Source of the DNA: Flavobacterium sp.
GTDB taxonomy: Bacteria; Bacteroidota; Bacteroidia; Flavobacteriales; Flavobacteriaceae
DNA length: 64,000 bases
Reading direction: 5' to 3'
Assembly: GCA_029946065.1 (NCBI GenBank)
Contig: JAQSDU010000014.1
Coordinates: 305,260-369,259 of the forward strand
Under the pieces are notes generated by a model that ran no database searches, was not told the origin of the DNA, and worked only from the letters and a program-made list of their open reading frames with translations. This document shows positions 44,237-53,172 of the stretch, one piece after another. How positions within the stretch are numbered: the stretch's first letter is position 1; each line of letters opens with the position of its first letter. The translations under genes were made by a program, and so were the position numbers.

Positions 44237-45178
44237 TTACATAAGGCCACGTCCGACCTTGGTTAATTTATTATTGGCTTGGAACTCCTTCACAAGATTA
44301 TCCAAAATTCCGTTGATAAAAATACTGCTTTTTGGAGTGGAATATTCCTTTGCGATTTCTAAATATTCGTTAATTGTAACCTTTACAGGAATTGATGGAA
44401 ATTTCAGGAATTCACAAATCGCCATTTTCAAAATGATGGTATCGATTTCTGCAATTCTCTCCGTATCCCAATTCGGTGTTTTATCGATATATTCTTTCGC
44501 CAATTCACTTTCATTCAAAACCGTTTTGCGGAATAAATCACGAGCATAATCGCGGTCTTCGGCATCTTTGAATAATTTTGGTACTTTGATGTCGTCGGAT
44601 GCGTCTTTTAAAGCTTTTAATTGCTTAACAATATGCGTGTTGACAAGTGGAATATCGTCAATCCACGTTAGTTTGTTGTCTTCGAGGTATTCATATAATT
44701 TTTCGTTTGGTGCAACGATTTCAACGAAAACATCCATAATAAACTGCTTATCTTCCTCGAAATTATTTTTGCGATTGCTCATGTATTTTTCATACATATC
44801 GCTTTGCTTGATTTCATTCAGCAAAATAAAAATATAATCGTCGTGCAACTCCCAGTTGTTGATTTTACGGTTTTCCAAAGCGATGGAAACACTGCTACTT
44901 TCTGCAAGCAATTGCAAAACCTGGTTGTTAATGAATTTATTATTAGGATTGCGCTCTTCCGCAGTAACCAAATGCTTTTGGCTTGATTTTTCTAAAAATA
45001 CGGCTTCTGCCTTTTGAATTTCTATCAAAGAAGACAACATGATCAGGTATAAATCCTGGATATTATCGATGCTGTAGTTGAGGAATTTCTCCTGCCCTTC
45101 AAGGTTATCGGAGTGGTTTTGGTGCATCGCATAGATACTTTGCATCACTTTAACACGGATATGTCGTCTGTTTAACAC
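44237..45178 (-). CDS. nusB: Transcription antitermination factor NusB, long form
   Basis: 313 residues, about twice the usual 140-150. The NusB fold is split: the N-terminal RRHIRVKVMQSIYAMHQNHS and the C-terminal WDTERIAEIDTIILKMAICEFLKFPSIPVKVTINEYLEIAKEYSTPKSSIFINGILDNLVKE are the classical ends, while about 170 residues of mostly helical, acidic sequence lie between. This long form is usual in Bacteroidetes. NusB with NusE (S10) binds boxA RNA so that polymerase reads through rRNA operons. It starts the nusB-DUF1573-yajC cluster, and its last codons are 19 bp from the next gene's start. A hairpin and TATTTTTG box lie upstream. Confidence 0.93.
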   Translation of the reverse strand: MLNRRHIRVKVMQSIYAMHQNHSDNLEGQEKFLNYSIDNIQDLYLIMLSSLIEIQKAEAVFLEKSSQKHLVTAEERNPNNKFINNQVLQLLAESSSVSIALENRKINNWELHDDYIFILLNEIKQSDMYEKYMSNRKNNFEEDKQFIMDVFVEIVAPNEKLYEYLEDNKLTWIDDIPLVNTHIVKQLKALKDASDDIKVPKLFKDAEDRDYARDLFRKTVLNESELAKEYIDKTPNWDTERIAEIDTIILKMAICEFLKFPSIPVKVTINEYLEIAKEYSTPKSSIFINGILDNLVKEFQANNKLTKVGRGLM

Positions 45179-45204
45179 GGATAAGAACTTTATAAAATTA
45201 ACGA

Positions 45205-45236
45205 AGCGAAAGAAATTCTTTCGCTCCGCAAAAATA
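45205..45236 (-). promoter_or_regulatory. nusB upstream region: -7 box and 5' hairpin
   Basis: Minus-strand TATTTTTG (45229-45236) fits TAnnTTTG. Just downstream, AGCGAAAG / CTTTCGCT (45205-45225) forms a perfect 8-bp hairpin that would be at the very 5' end of the nusB mRNA. Confidence 0.45.
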
Positions 45237-45258
45237 GTAATAATATTGAAAACGCTTC

Positions 45259-46365
45259 TTATTTAGTTGCGTTTTCTTTTTTTCTGGCTTCAATTCTTGC
45301 TTGCGCAATGGTCATAGCAGCTTGTTGTGTAGTGATATTTTTTTCATCGGCAAGTCCGAAAATTTCTAATGTTGTATTGTAAATGTTTTCAGTTCTTTTC
45401 TTTGCTTCTGCTTTGTCATAACCGACTATTTCAGCATAAACATTGATGATACCTCCCGCATTTATTAAGAAATCTGGTGCATAAGCAATCCCTTTATCTC
45501 TTAAAATCTGCCCGTGAATCTTGTCGTTTGCCAATTGGTTGTTCGCAGCTCCGGCTATAACTTTGGCTTTAATTCTGTTAATCGTTTCGTCGTTGATGGT
45601 AGCTCCTAATGCACAAGGCGAGTAAATATCAACATCGGCACTATACAAATCAGCGCCCATGAAAATTTTAGCACCATATTTTTTGCTCACATCCTCCAAT
45701 CTCGATTCATTAATATCTGCAATTTGCACTAATGCGCCTTCTTGCGTAAGCAAATCAACCAAGGTTTCGCCAACGTGGCCAATGCCTTGAACAAGTACTT
45801 TTTTCCCATCAAGTTTATCGGTTCCGAATTTGTAAATCGCAGCCGCTTTCATTCCCATATAAACACCGTAAGCAGTTACAGGAGAGGGATTTCCAGATCC
45901 ACCTTTGCTTTCAGAAACGCCCGTTACGAATTTAGTTACGTCGCGAATCGCATCCATATCTTGTGTCGTTGTACCTACATCTTCCGCAGTAATATATTTT
46001 CCGCTAAGCGAATTTACATATTCTCCAAACTTTCGGATCATTTCTGGCGTTTTATCAATTTTTGAATCGCCAATGATGACAGCTTTTCCGCCACCAAGGT
46101 TCAAACCTGTGATAGCCGACTTATAGGTCATCCCACGTGAAAGCCTTAAAACGTCGTTCAACGCTTCCCATTCATTGTTGTATTTCCACATTCTCGTGCC
46201 TCCTAAAGCAGGTCCCAAAACTGTGTTGTGAATTCCAATTATTGCCTTTAAACCTGTATCTTTGTCGTTGCAAAAAACAATTTGCTCGTGATTATCGAAT
46301 GACAATTGACCAAAAACAGGATCTACTTTGTGAAGTTCACTTGCGCTTATTACTTCTGTTACCAT
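45259..46365 (-). CDS. Glu/Leu/Phe/Val dehydrogenase (leucine dehydrogenase type)
   Basis: 368 residues. N-terminal catalytic part with GPALGGTRMW and the catalytic Lys in GLNLGGGKAVIIGD, then ITAEDVGTTTQDM; C-terminal Rossmann domain with the NAD motif QGIGHVGETLV. This matches the shorter (about 360) NAD-dependent branched-chain amino acid dehydrogenases (leucine or valine type), which convert the amino acid to the 2-oxo acid with ammonia release. Phe- and Glu-preferring members are related, so the substrate is not certain; the length argues against glutamate (about 410-450). It is alone on the minus strand, with a TAATTTTG box at 46413-46420. Confidence 0.9.
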   Translation of the reverse strand: MVTEVISASELHKVDPVFGQLSFDNHEQIVFCNDKDTGLKAIIGIHNTVLGPALGGTRMWKYNNEWEALNDVLRLSRGMTYKSAITGLNLGGGKAVIIGDSKIDKTPEMIRKFGEYVNSLSGKYITAEDVGTTTQDMDAIRDVTKFVTGVSESKGGSGNPSPVTAYGVYMGMKAAAIYKFGTDKLDGKKVLVQGIGHVGETLVDLLTQEGALVQIADINESRLEDVSKKYGAKIFMGADLYSADVDIYSPCALGATINDETINRIKAKVIAGAANNQLANDKIHGQILRDKGIAYAPDFLINAGGIINVYAEIVGYDKAEAKKRTENIYNTTLEIFGLADEKNITTQQAAMTIAQARIEARKKENATK

Positions 46366-46412
46366 AGCATTATTTTTTAGGAGTGAATTATGACTTTATC
46401 AAAAAGACACTA

Positions 46413-46420
46413 CAAAATTA
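46413..46420 (-). promoter_or_regulatory. -7 box upstream of the dehydrogenase gene
   Basis: TAATTTTG on the minus strand, 47 bp upstream of the ATG at 46365. Confidence 0.4.
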
Positions 46421-46566
46421 TGATTTAAATCAATACTTTTTAATAAAATTGATTTTTTTTGGCAATATGTTAATAAATATATCTTTTAAAGCGGAATGCA
46501 AAAAAGTCATGTTTGCGATAATTTTAACACAAATACAAAATAAAAAAAGCCATTTATCAAAATATA

Positions 46567-48324
46567 ATGAAGGAATTACAATATTTAAATAAATATTTCA
46601 TCAAATATAAATACCACTTTTTGTTTGGAATATTGACAACTATAGCTGCTCAGTTTTTCAATCTTGTGACACCAAAACTAATCAGCGAATCCATAAAGGT
46701 TATCGAAGACGCTTTAAACGGGATGTATACGCACGATGCCGCAAAAAGCGAATTACTCATTCGATTGTTAAAAATCATTGGTGCCACGATGGTTGGCGGT
46801 TTCCTAACGTTTTTAATGCGCCAGACACTTATCGTGATGTCGCGTCATATTGAATTTGACTTAAAAAATGAAGTTTTCCGTCAATATGAAAACCTAACGC
46901 AGCGCTTCTACAAGGAAAACCGAACTGGCGATTTGATGAATCGCATTAGCGAAGATGTCAGTAAAACCCGCATGTATGTTGGCCCGGCGGTGATGTACAC
47001 CATCAATACATTTATCCGTTTCGCGATTGTAATTGTATATATGTATGGCGCATCGCCTAAACTTACTTTATATGCATTGCTGCCGTTACCCGTTCTGTCG
47101 TATGCGATTTTCAGGCTGAGTACGGCAATCAACAAACGCAGTACGATTTTCCAACAGCATTTATCGGGATTGTACAGCTTTACTCAAGAAATATTCTCGG
47201 GAATCCGCGTTGTAAAAGCCTATTCACTCGAAGAACAGCAACAGCAGAACATGGAAAAACTGTCTGAAGAAAACAAAAAGAAAAGCATGGATCTGGCATG
47301 GGTAAATGCCTTTTTTGGGCCTTTGATGTTGGCTTTGATTGGCATTAGCAACTTAATCGTCATTTATTTCGGTGGTATGATGTACATTGACGGTACGATT
47401 AAAAGTCTAGGCACGATTGCAGAATTTATCCTATATGTAAATATGCTGACTTGGCCGGTGGCATCTTTGGGCTGGGTTTCGTCGATGGTACAAGAAGCCG
47501 AAGCGTCTCAAAAGCGCATCAATGAATTCTTGAAAATCCAACCTGAAATTCGCAATACTTCCAAAGGAAATGATGTCGTTGAAGGAAAAATTGTTTTCGA
47601 AAATGTCAATTTTACTTATGATGATACAAATATAAAAGCCTTACAGAACCTAAGTTTTACTATTGATAAAGGACAAACGCTCGCCATTTTAGGGAAAACC
47701 GGTTCCGGGAAATCAAGCATTTTATCTTTGATCAGTCGCCTTTATGATGTGACCGAAGGAAAAATCACTGTTGACGGAAAAGCCATCGATCAACTCAATT
47801 TATTCGATTTAAGAAACAGCATCGGATTTGTACCGCAAGACGCATTTTTATTTTCTGATACTATCAAAAACAATATCAAATTTGGGAAAGAAAATGCGAC
47901 TGAAGAAGAAGTAATCCATGCTGCAAAACAAGCCGTCGTTCACGACAATATCGACAGTTTCAACCAACAATATGAAACCATTTTAGGAGAACGCGGCATC
48001 ACACTTTCGGGCGGACAAAAACAGCGTGTTTCTATTGCCAGAGCGTTTATCAAGGACCCGAAGATCCTATTACTCGACGACTGTCTTTCTGCCGTTGATA
48101 CCGAAACCGAAGAAGCGATTTTGAACAATCTGTTGGAGTTCTGCAAACACAAAACCACCATTTTGGTGAGCCATCGCGTGTCGTCGGCGAAAAATGCCGA
48201 TAAGATCATTATCCTTGACCAAGGCCGTATTATTCAGCAAGGTTCTCATAATCAATTGGTAAATCAGGAAGGGTATTACAAGGAACTTTACTTGAAACAA
48301 CTTTCGGAAAAAGAATTGATGTAA
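46567..48324 (+). CDS. ABC transporter, fused membrane and ATPase half (MdlB/MsbA type)
   Basis: 585 residues. Six membrane helices (residues about 10-310) with the ABC exporter type I layout, then an ATPase domain: Walker A GKTGSGKSS near residue 380, the signature LSGGQKQR, Walker B ILLLDD and the His switch in VSHRVSS. Half-size exporters work as dimers, often of two related genes, but no partner gene is next to it, so a homodimer is likely. It resembles MdlB/MsbA multidrug and lipid exporters; substrate unknown. Confidence 0.93.
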   Translation: MKELQYLNKYFIKYKYHFLFGILTTIAAQFFNLVTPKLISESIKVIEDALNGMYTHDAAKSELLIRLLKIIGATMVGGFLTFLMRQTLIVMSRHIEFDLKNEVFRQYENLTQRFYKENRTGDLMNRISEDVSKTRMYVGPAVMYTINTFIRFAIVIVYMYGASPKLTLYALLPLPVLSYAIFRLSTAINKRSTIFQQHLSGLYSFTQEIFSGIRVVKAYSLEEQQQQNMEKLSEENKKKSMDLAWVNAFFGPLMLALIGISNLIVIYFGGMMYIDGTIKSLGTIAEFILYVNMLTWPVASLGWVSSMVQEAEASQKRINEFLKIQPEIRNTSKGNDVVEGKIVFENVNFTYDDTNIKALQNLSFTIDKGQTLAILGKTGSGKSSILSLISRLYDVTEGKITVDGKAIDQLNLFDLRNSIGFVPQDAFLFSDTIKNNIKFGKENATEEEVIHAAKQAVVHDNIDSFNQQYETILGERGITLSGGQKQRVSIARAFIKDPKILLLDDCLSAVDTETEEAILNNLLEFCKHKTTILVSHRVSSAKNADKIIILDQGRIIQQGSHNQLVNQEGYYKELYLKQLSEKELM

Positions 48325-48397
48325 ATCTCGTTCCGTTTCTTTTTTTTTCTATTTTTGATTACTACTTAACACACCAAAATTAATTGAAAGCAGGATT

Positions 48398-48775
48398 ATG
48401 AGAGAAAACGACATGTTAGAAAAAGAGGAAATCTTTTCTAAAGTTTTAAGAGCCGGAAGAAGAACTTATTTCTTTGATGTAAGGGCAACGAAGGCCGACG
48501 ATTATTATATTACGATTACCGAAAGTAAAAAATTTACCGAAGAAGACGGTTCCTTTCACTTCAAAAAACACAAAATTTACCTTTATAAAGAAGATTTCGC
48601 CGCATTTTCTGAAATCTTAGAAGACATGACTTCCTACGTTTTGAACCACAAAGGCGAAGAAGTAATTTCTGAAAGACACCAAAAAGATTTCAAAAAAGAA
48701 TATTTTTCTGAAACTGTTACCGAAGAAAATGTTACAGAAAAAAGCTTTACCGATATTGACTTTGACGATATATAG
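48398..48775 (+). CDS. DUF3276-family PUR-like nucleic acid binding protein
   Basis: 125 residues, no signal peptide. The body (EIFSKVLRAGRRTYFFDVRATKADDYYITITESKKF) is a PUR-alpha-type beta-beta-beta-beta-alpha repeat as in the DUF3276 family, which includes Borrelia BpuR, a single-stranded DNA/RNA binding protein. A short acidic C-terminal tail (about residues 95-125) follows. Likely a cytoplasmic nucleic-acid-binding regulator. Very common in Bacteroidetes. Confidence 0.88.
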   Translation: MRENDMLEKEEIFSKVLRAGRRTYFFDVRATKADDYYITITESKKFTEEDGSFHFKKHKIYLYKEDFAAFSEILEDMTSYVLNHKGEEVISERHQKDFKKEYFSETVTEENVTEKSFTDIDFDDI

Positions 48776-48857
48776 CCCTTAAGCAGATAGCTTTAGACAA
48801 AAAGAAAATCCGGGAATTAAAAGATTTCCGGATTTTAAACTTTAAAAATTTATAGCT

Positions 48858-49073
48858 ATGAGTGTAAATTTTTCTTCAAGCAAGTATGACATAATTTTAC
48901 ATCCAGTAAGCATCGCCTTATGGATTTGGGTCATTTATGCCAATTATGAAAAGTATGAAGCGCATTCCAAAACTATTAATCTGATTGGCCTTCTGATAGG
49001 TATTTTTTTGTTGGGTGTGTCAATTTTTAATTTGGTGCGAACGATTAAAAAGATGAAACAAAAACTGGAATAA
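48858..49073 (+). CDS. Small two-helix membrane protein
   Basis: 71 residues with two membrane helices (IILHPVSIALWIWVIYANY; TINLIGLLIGIFLLGVSIFNLV) and a basic end (RTIKKMKQKLE). A purine-rich ribosome site is not obvious. No family recognised. It faces the csaA-like gene head-on: its stop is adjacent to that gene's stop with no spacer. Confidence 0.6.
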   Translation: MSVNFSSSKYDIILHPVSIALWIWVIYANYEKYEAHSKTINLIGLLIGIFLLGVSIFNLVRTIKKMKQKLE

Positions 49074-49409
49074 TCACCCAATCCGCAACCCTTTTTCCAC
49101 CACAAAATCCGGTGCCAGTAAAATCACATCGCCCTCCTCACCTACTGCGCCGAGCACTAAACATTCACTCATGAATTTGCCGATTTGTTTCTTCGGAAAA
49201 TTCACAACGGCAACAATCTGACGGTTTAGCAAAACTTCTTTAGTATAGCGTTTCGTAATTTGTGCAGATGATCTCCTAATCCCAATTACATCCCCAAAAT
49301 CAATTGTCAATTGAAATGCAGGCTTTCTCGCTTCGGGAAAGTCATCTATTTTAATTATGGTGCCGACGCGCATTTCGGTACGTTCAAATTCTGCCCAAGA
49401 TAAATCCAT
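49074..49409 (-). CDS. csaA: CsaA-like tRNA-binding domain protein
   Basis: 111 residues: the full tRNA-binding domain of the OB-fold type (FERTEMRVGTIIKIDDFPEARKPAFQLTIDFGDVIGIRRSSAQIT) and KQIGKFMSECLVLGAVGEEGDVILLAPD. CsaA binds tRNA and partially folded proteins in Bacillus and is homodimeric. It is alone on the minus strand and has no promoter box that I could call. Confidence 0.93.
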   Translation of the reverse strand: MDLSWAEFERTEMRVGTIIKIDDFPEARKPAFQLTIDFGDVIGIRRSSAQITKRYTKEVLLNRQIVAVVNFPKKQIGKFMSECLVLGAVGEEGDVILLAPDFVVEKGLRIG

Positions 49410-49516
49410 GCCTATTCAATTTTAATTCAAATATAAATATCTTTAATCATTACCTGCAAAAATAAATCAAATACTATAATTATAAAGAAATAATGGTAAT
49501 GTAATATAATTTATTG

Positions 49517-49680
49517 TCTTCAAATTACTTTTTATTATCATCTAAAAATATTTATAATCTTCAAATAAATTTTTATTATTATCATATAAAGATTTTTATA
49601 GTTCAAATTATAATTAAAGACGTTTAAATTAAAATTTATTTTCTTCAAATAAATTTTAAAACATTCTGTCTTTATTTATA
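49517..49680. repeat. Four tandem 41-42-bp degenerate AT-rich repeats
   Basis: Units begin at 49517 (TCTTCAAAT), 49558 (TCTTCAAAT), 49600 (AGTTCAAAT) and 49642 (TCTTCAAAT), spacing 41, 42 and 42 bp, each ending in an AT-rich, T-run tail such as TTTATA. They lie in the noncoding stretch 49410-49806, which is otherwise AT-rich and holds no ORF I would call. I saw no promoter box in it. Confidence 0.6.
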
Positions 49681-49806
49681 GGGATTAATACCGCCATAGC
49701 GAATTAAACGCCAGATAAAAACAATTTCCGTCTAAAACGATAAAGATGCTGTTTTTTTTAACCAATTTTTATTGTAATTTGGTGGAACGAAATTCCGAAT
49801 CAAAAA

Positions 49807-50361
49807 ATGGCACAAACCGCTTCCAATATGTTACCGCTCGAAACTGCCGCACCGCATTTTTTGCTGAAAGCCACGAATTTCAATTATTCCTATGCCTACG
49901 AAGATATAAAAGGCACAAAAGGAACACTAGTAATGTTCATCTGCAACCACTGCCCTTTTGTGCTGCATGTAATTGAAGAAGTCGTAATGATTGCCAATGA
50001 TTATCGCGTTCAAGGTCTAGGCATTGTAGCCATTTCAAGTAATGACATCGTAAAATATCCGCAGGACGGTCCGGCACAAATGACGGAATTCGCTTTCAAA
50101 AATAAAATCGATTTTCCTTATCTATATGACGAAAGTCAGGACATCGCCAAAGCTTTCGATGCTGCATGTACCCCCGATTTTTTTCTTTTTGACAGCAATG
50201 ACAAACTCTTTTATCGAGGTCAATTAGACGATTCTCGTCCGGGAAATGGCATACCGTCAAGCGGAAATGACCTCCGCAGTGCAATAGACGCTGTAATTTA
50301 CAACCGCACACTCAAGATGCCACAAAAACCAAGCATTGGTTGCAATATCAAATGGAAATAA
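49807..50361 (+). CDS. Thioredoxin-fold redoxin, AhpC/TSA-like (PRX_like1 type)
   Basis: 184 residues, no signal peptide. The N-terminal half has the thioredoxin-fold active site CNHCPF at 47-52 in a strand-turn-helix setting (TLVMFICNHCPFVLHVIEEV), followed by GLGIVAISSNDIVKYP and, near residue 120, the cis-Pro region CTPDFFLF. This is the PRX_like1 pattern: a cytoplasmic thiol-disulphide protein with the peroxiredoxin-like fold; activity as reductase or peroxidase is not settled. It is 15 bp upstream of glgA, so it may share the transcript, which would link redox state and glycogen; this is inference. Confidence 0.88.
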   Translation: MAQTASNMLPLETAAPHFLLKATNFNYSYAYEDIKGTKGTLVMFICNHCPFVLHVIEEVVMIANDYRVQGLGIVAISSNDIVKYPQDGPAQMTEFAFKNKIDFPYLYDESQDIAKAFDAACTPDFFLFDSNDKLFYRGQLDDSRPGNGIPSSGNDLRSAIDAVIYNRTLKMPQKPSIGCNIKWK

Positions 50362-50376
50362 TTTAACCTTACCAAG

Positions 50377-51792
50377 ATGGAAATTTTTCATATTAGTGCC
50401 GAATGTTACCCAGTTGCCAAAGTTGGCGGCTTGGCTGACGTTGTAGGCGCTTTGCCAAAATACCAGCGACAGCTCGGTCACAATGCAAAAGTTGTCGTGC
50501 CGGGTTATGACAATAAATTCACGAATGAAAACGAGTTCGAGAACGTCCATAATGGGCAATTGAAACTCGGATATTTTCAGTTTTCTTATTCCGTTTTAAG
50601 AGAAAAAACCAACAAACTTGGCTTTGAATTGTACTTGATTGCGATTCCTGAATTGTTTGACCGACCAAATGTCTATTCTTATGAAGATGATACCGAACGC
50701 TTCACCGCTTTCCAAATTGCATTTTTAAACTGGCTAACGGAAACCAACCAACATCCAGATATTTTGCATTGCCACGACCACCACACCGGATTGATCCCGT
50801 TTATGGTGCAATTTTGCTATAATTATGATCGTTTTAAAACTGTTCCGACCGTTTTAACGATCCACAACGGTCAATATCAAGGTTGGTTTGGCTTCGACCG
50901 AATTCATTATTTACCGGAATTCCACCAATCAAAAATGGGATTTTTGGAATGGGGCGGCATGGTCAATCCACTGGCAGCAGCAATCAAATGTGCGTGGAAA
51001 GTCACCACTGTTTCTCCAAGTTATTTAGATGAAATTAGTTACAACGCAAATGGATTAGAAAATTTATTGCGCTTCGAAAGACCAAAATCTATCGGAATCC
51101 TAAACGGCATCGACAACCAAGTCTGGAATCCTGCGGATGATGAGATGATCGCGAAAAATTACACCTTAAAAACAGCCAAAGCTGGTAAGAAAAAAAATAA
51201 AGAATTCCTATGTGAGCAATTCAACCTCGACCCAACAAAGCCACTTTTTACCTTTATTGGTAGGCTTGTCGGAGAAAAAGGTGCCGATTTATTGCCGCAG
51301 ATATGCAGTATCGCTTTAAGCGAATATCATCAAAATATCAATATTCTGATTTTAGGTTCCGGCGATTCCAATGTTGAAGTAAATTTGGATGGATTAAAGC
51401 ACTTTTTCGGTGGCAATTACAACGCTTACATCGGTTATAATGAAAAACTTTCGCATATTATCTATGCAGGAGCCGATTTCCTTTTGATGCCTTCAAGAGT
51501 CGAACCTTGCGGACTAAATCAAATGTATGCCTTGCGTTATGGCACCATTCCAATTGTAAGACGTACCGGAGGATTGAAAGATACGATTGTTGACATTGGC
51601 GATGGTGGGTTCGGAATTTGTCATGACCAAGCAACGGTTCAGGATGTAATCCATTCTATAGGAAGGGCCGGGCTTTTATATGAAGACCAGCCGAGATTTA
51701 ACGAAATAGTAAAGACCATCATGCATATTGACCATTCTTGGGACAGCGTGGCGGCTGAATATATCAGTGTTTACGAATCAATAACGAATTAA
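50377..51792 (+). CDS. glgA: Glycogen synthase
   Basis: 471 residues. The N-terminal ADP-glucose site KVGGLADVVGALP is present, and the C-terminal half has the GT5/GT-B donor motifs TFIGRLVGEKGADLL and PSRVEPCGLNQMYALRYGTIPIVRRTGGLKDT (the PSRxEPCG-x2 motif). It extends alpha-1,4-glucan from ADP-glucose in the cytoplasm. The glgC gene, which makes the ADP-glucose, starts 4 bp downstream, so the two form an operon. No branching enzyme (glgB) is seen in this window. Confidence 0.97.
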   Translation: MEIFHISAECYPVAKVGGLADVVGALPKYQRQLGHNAKVVVPGYDNKFTNENEFENVHNGQLKLGYFQFSYSVLREKTNKLGFELYLIAIPELFDRPNVYSYEDDTERFTAFQIAFLNWLTETNQHPDILHCHDHHTGLIPFMVQFCYNYDRFKTVPTVLTIHNGQYQGWFGFDRIHYLPEFHQSKMGFLEWGGMVNPLAAAIKCAWKVTTVSPSYLDEISYNANGLENLLRFERPKSIGILNGIDNQVWNPADDEMIAKNYTLKTAKAGKKKNKEFLCEQFNLDPTKPLFTFIGRLVGEKGADLLPQICSIALSEYHQNINILILGSGDSNVEVNLDGLKHFFGGNYNAYIGYNEKLSHIIYAGADFLLMPSRVEPCGLNQMYALRYGTIPIVRRTGGLKDTIVDIGDGGFGICHDQATVQDVIHSIGRAGLLYEDQPRFNEIVKTIMHIDHSWDSVAAEYISVYESITN

Positions 51793-51796
51793 ATAT

Positions 51797-53071
51797 ATGA
51801 ACAAAACAACTTTAGCCATCATCCTTGGTGGCGGACAAGGTTCAAGATTAGCACCTTTAACAGAAAGCCGTTCGAAACCCGCTGTTCCAATTGCCGGAAA
51901 ATACCGTTTGGTGGATATTCCGATTTCCAATTGCATCAATTCCGACATCAAAAGAATGTTCGTTTTGACACAATTCAACTCGGCTTCGCTGAACCAGCAC
52001 ATTAAAAACACTTATCATTTTAGTCATTTCAGCACCGCTTTCGTGGACATTTTGGCTGCGGAACAAACGCCCGAAAATCCAACTTGGTTCCAAGGTACTG
52101 CAGATGCCGTACGCCAGTGCATGCAGCATTTTATGAACCACGAATTTGATTATGCTTTGATTTTATCCGGGGATCAATTGTACCAAATGGACTTCAATCA
52201 CATGATCAAAGCGCATCACGATAGCGGCGCGACGATTTCTATTGCAACCTTGCCGGTTTCTGCAAAAGAAGCACCAGAATTTGGAATTTTAAAAACGAAT
52301 TCTGAAAATTTTATTACGTCGTTTATCGAAAAACCGCACCAAAGTTTACTGCAAGATTGGACTTCTGAGGTCAGCGATGAAATGAAAGACGAAGGCAAGA
52401 TTTACTTGGCTTCTATGGGTATTTATATCTTCAATCGTGAGCTTTTGGTTGAATTGATGTCGAATCCGGACACGAAAGATTTTGGAAAAGAAATCATTCC
52501 GCAATCCATTGGAAAGGAACGTATTTTGAGTTACCAATATGAAGGTTATTGGACCGATATTGGAAACATCGATTCGTTTTTTGAAGCCAATTTAGGACTG
52601 ACAGACGAGATCCCAAAATTCAATTTATTTGACAATTCGAGTAAGATTTATACACGAGCACGTGTTTTGCCTCCTTCAAAAATGAATGGGGGAACTAGTT
52701 TTGACCGTTCGGTTGTTGCTGAAGGCTGTATTATTGAAGGTACGGAAATCGTACATTCTGTAATCGGAATTCGAAGTCGAATTGGCAAAGGTTCAACGAT
52801 TTTGAACTCCTATCTGATGGGAAATGATTACTACCAAAATCTTGAGGAGATCAGTACGAACGTAGAAAGAAACATTATTAATGTTGGCATTGGCGAACGT
52901 TGTTACATCAACAATACGATTGTTGACAAAAATTGCCGAATTGGAAATGATGTACGGTTGAATGGCGGAAATCATCTTGAAAATGAAAACACACCGCTTT
53001 ACACGGTAAAAGATGGTATTATCGTTGTGAAAAAAGGAGCGATTCTGGAGGACGGATTTTCCGTAGGATAA
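51797..53071 (+). CDS. glgC: Glucose-1-phosphate adenylyltransferase
   Basis: 424 residues. The N-terminal GGGQGSRLAPLTESRSKPAVP is the nucleotide-binding loop of the family, followed by AGKYRLVDIPISNCINS with the conserved region that binds regulators and substrate. The C-terminal third is a left-handed beta helix (SVIGIRSRIGKGSTI ... GIGERCYINNTIVD). It makes ADP-glucose from ATP and glucose-1-phosphate, the committed step in glycogen synthesis, and is allosterically controlled in known cases. Just downstream of glgA in the same operon, with its own paired terminators. Confidence 0.97.
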   Translation: MNKTTLAIILGGGQGSRLAPLTESRSKPAVPIAGKYRLVDIPISNCINSDIKRMFVLTQFNSASLNQHIKNTYHFSHFSTAFVDILAAEQTPENPTWFQGTADAVRQCMQHFMNHEFDYALILSGDQLYQMDFNHMIKAHHDSGATISIATLPVSAKEAPEFGILKTNSENFITSFIEKPHQSLLQDWTSEVSDEMKDEGKIYLASMGIYIFNRELLVELMSNPDTKDFGKEIIPQSIGKERILSYQYEGYWTDIGNIDSFFEANLGLTDEIPKFNLFDNSSKIYTRARVLPPSKMNGGTSFDRSVVAEGCIIEGTEIVHSVIGIRSRIGKGSTILNSYLMGNDYYQNLEEISTNVERNIINVGIGERCYINNTIVDKNCRIGNDVRLNGGNHLENENTPLYTVKDGIIVVKKGAILEDGFSVG

Positions 53072-53077
53072 AAAAAT

Positions 53078-53122
53078 AAAACCATTAAGGATTAAGCGCA
53101 TCTTAAATTACTTAATGGTTTT
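53078..53122 (+). terminator. Hairpin after glgC
   Basis: 12-bp perfect inverted repeat AAAACCATTAAG (53078-53089) / CTTAATGGTTTT (53111-53122). Confidence 0.6.
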
Positions 53123-53138
53123 AACATCTTAATATTTC

Positions 53139-53172
53139 AAAAAAAAAAGCACTAATAAAAGTGCTTTTTTTT
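53139..53172. terminator. Two-way rho-independent terminator between glgC and cytochrome c
   Basis: AAAAAAAAGCACT (53141-53153) pairs with AGTGCTTTTTTTT (53160-53172). A-rich left arm and T-rich right arm make it work on both strands. Confidence 0.85.

Noticed and set aside
45150..45183. Direct repeat TTTAACACGGAT at 45150 and 45171
   Set aside because: The first copy is in the nusB coding start and the match is only 12-13 bp; probably chance or a common intergenic word, also seen near 58783.
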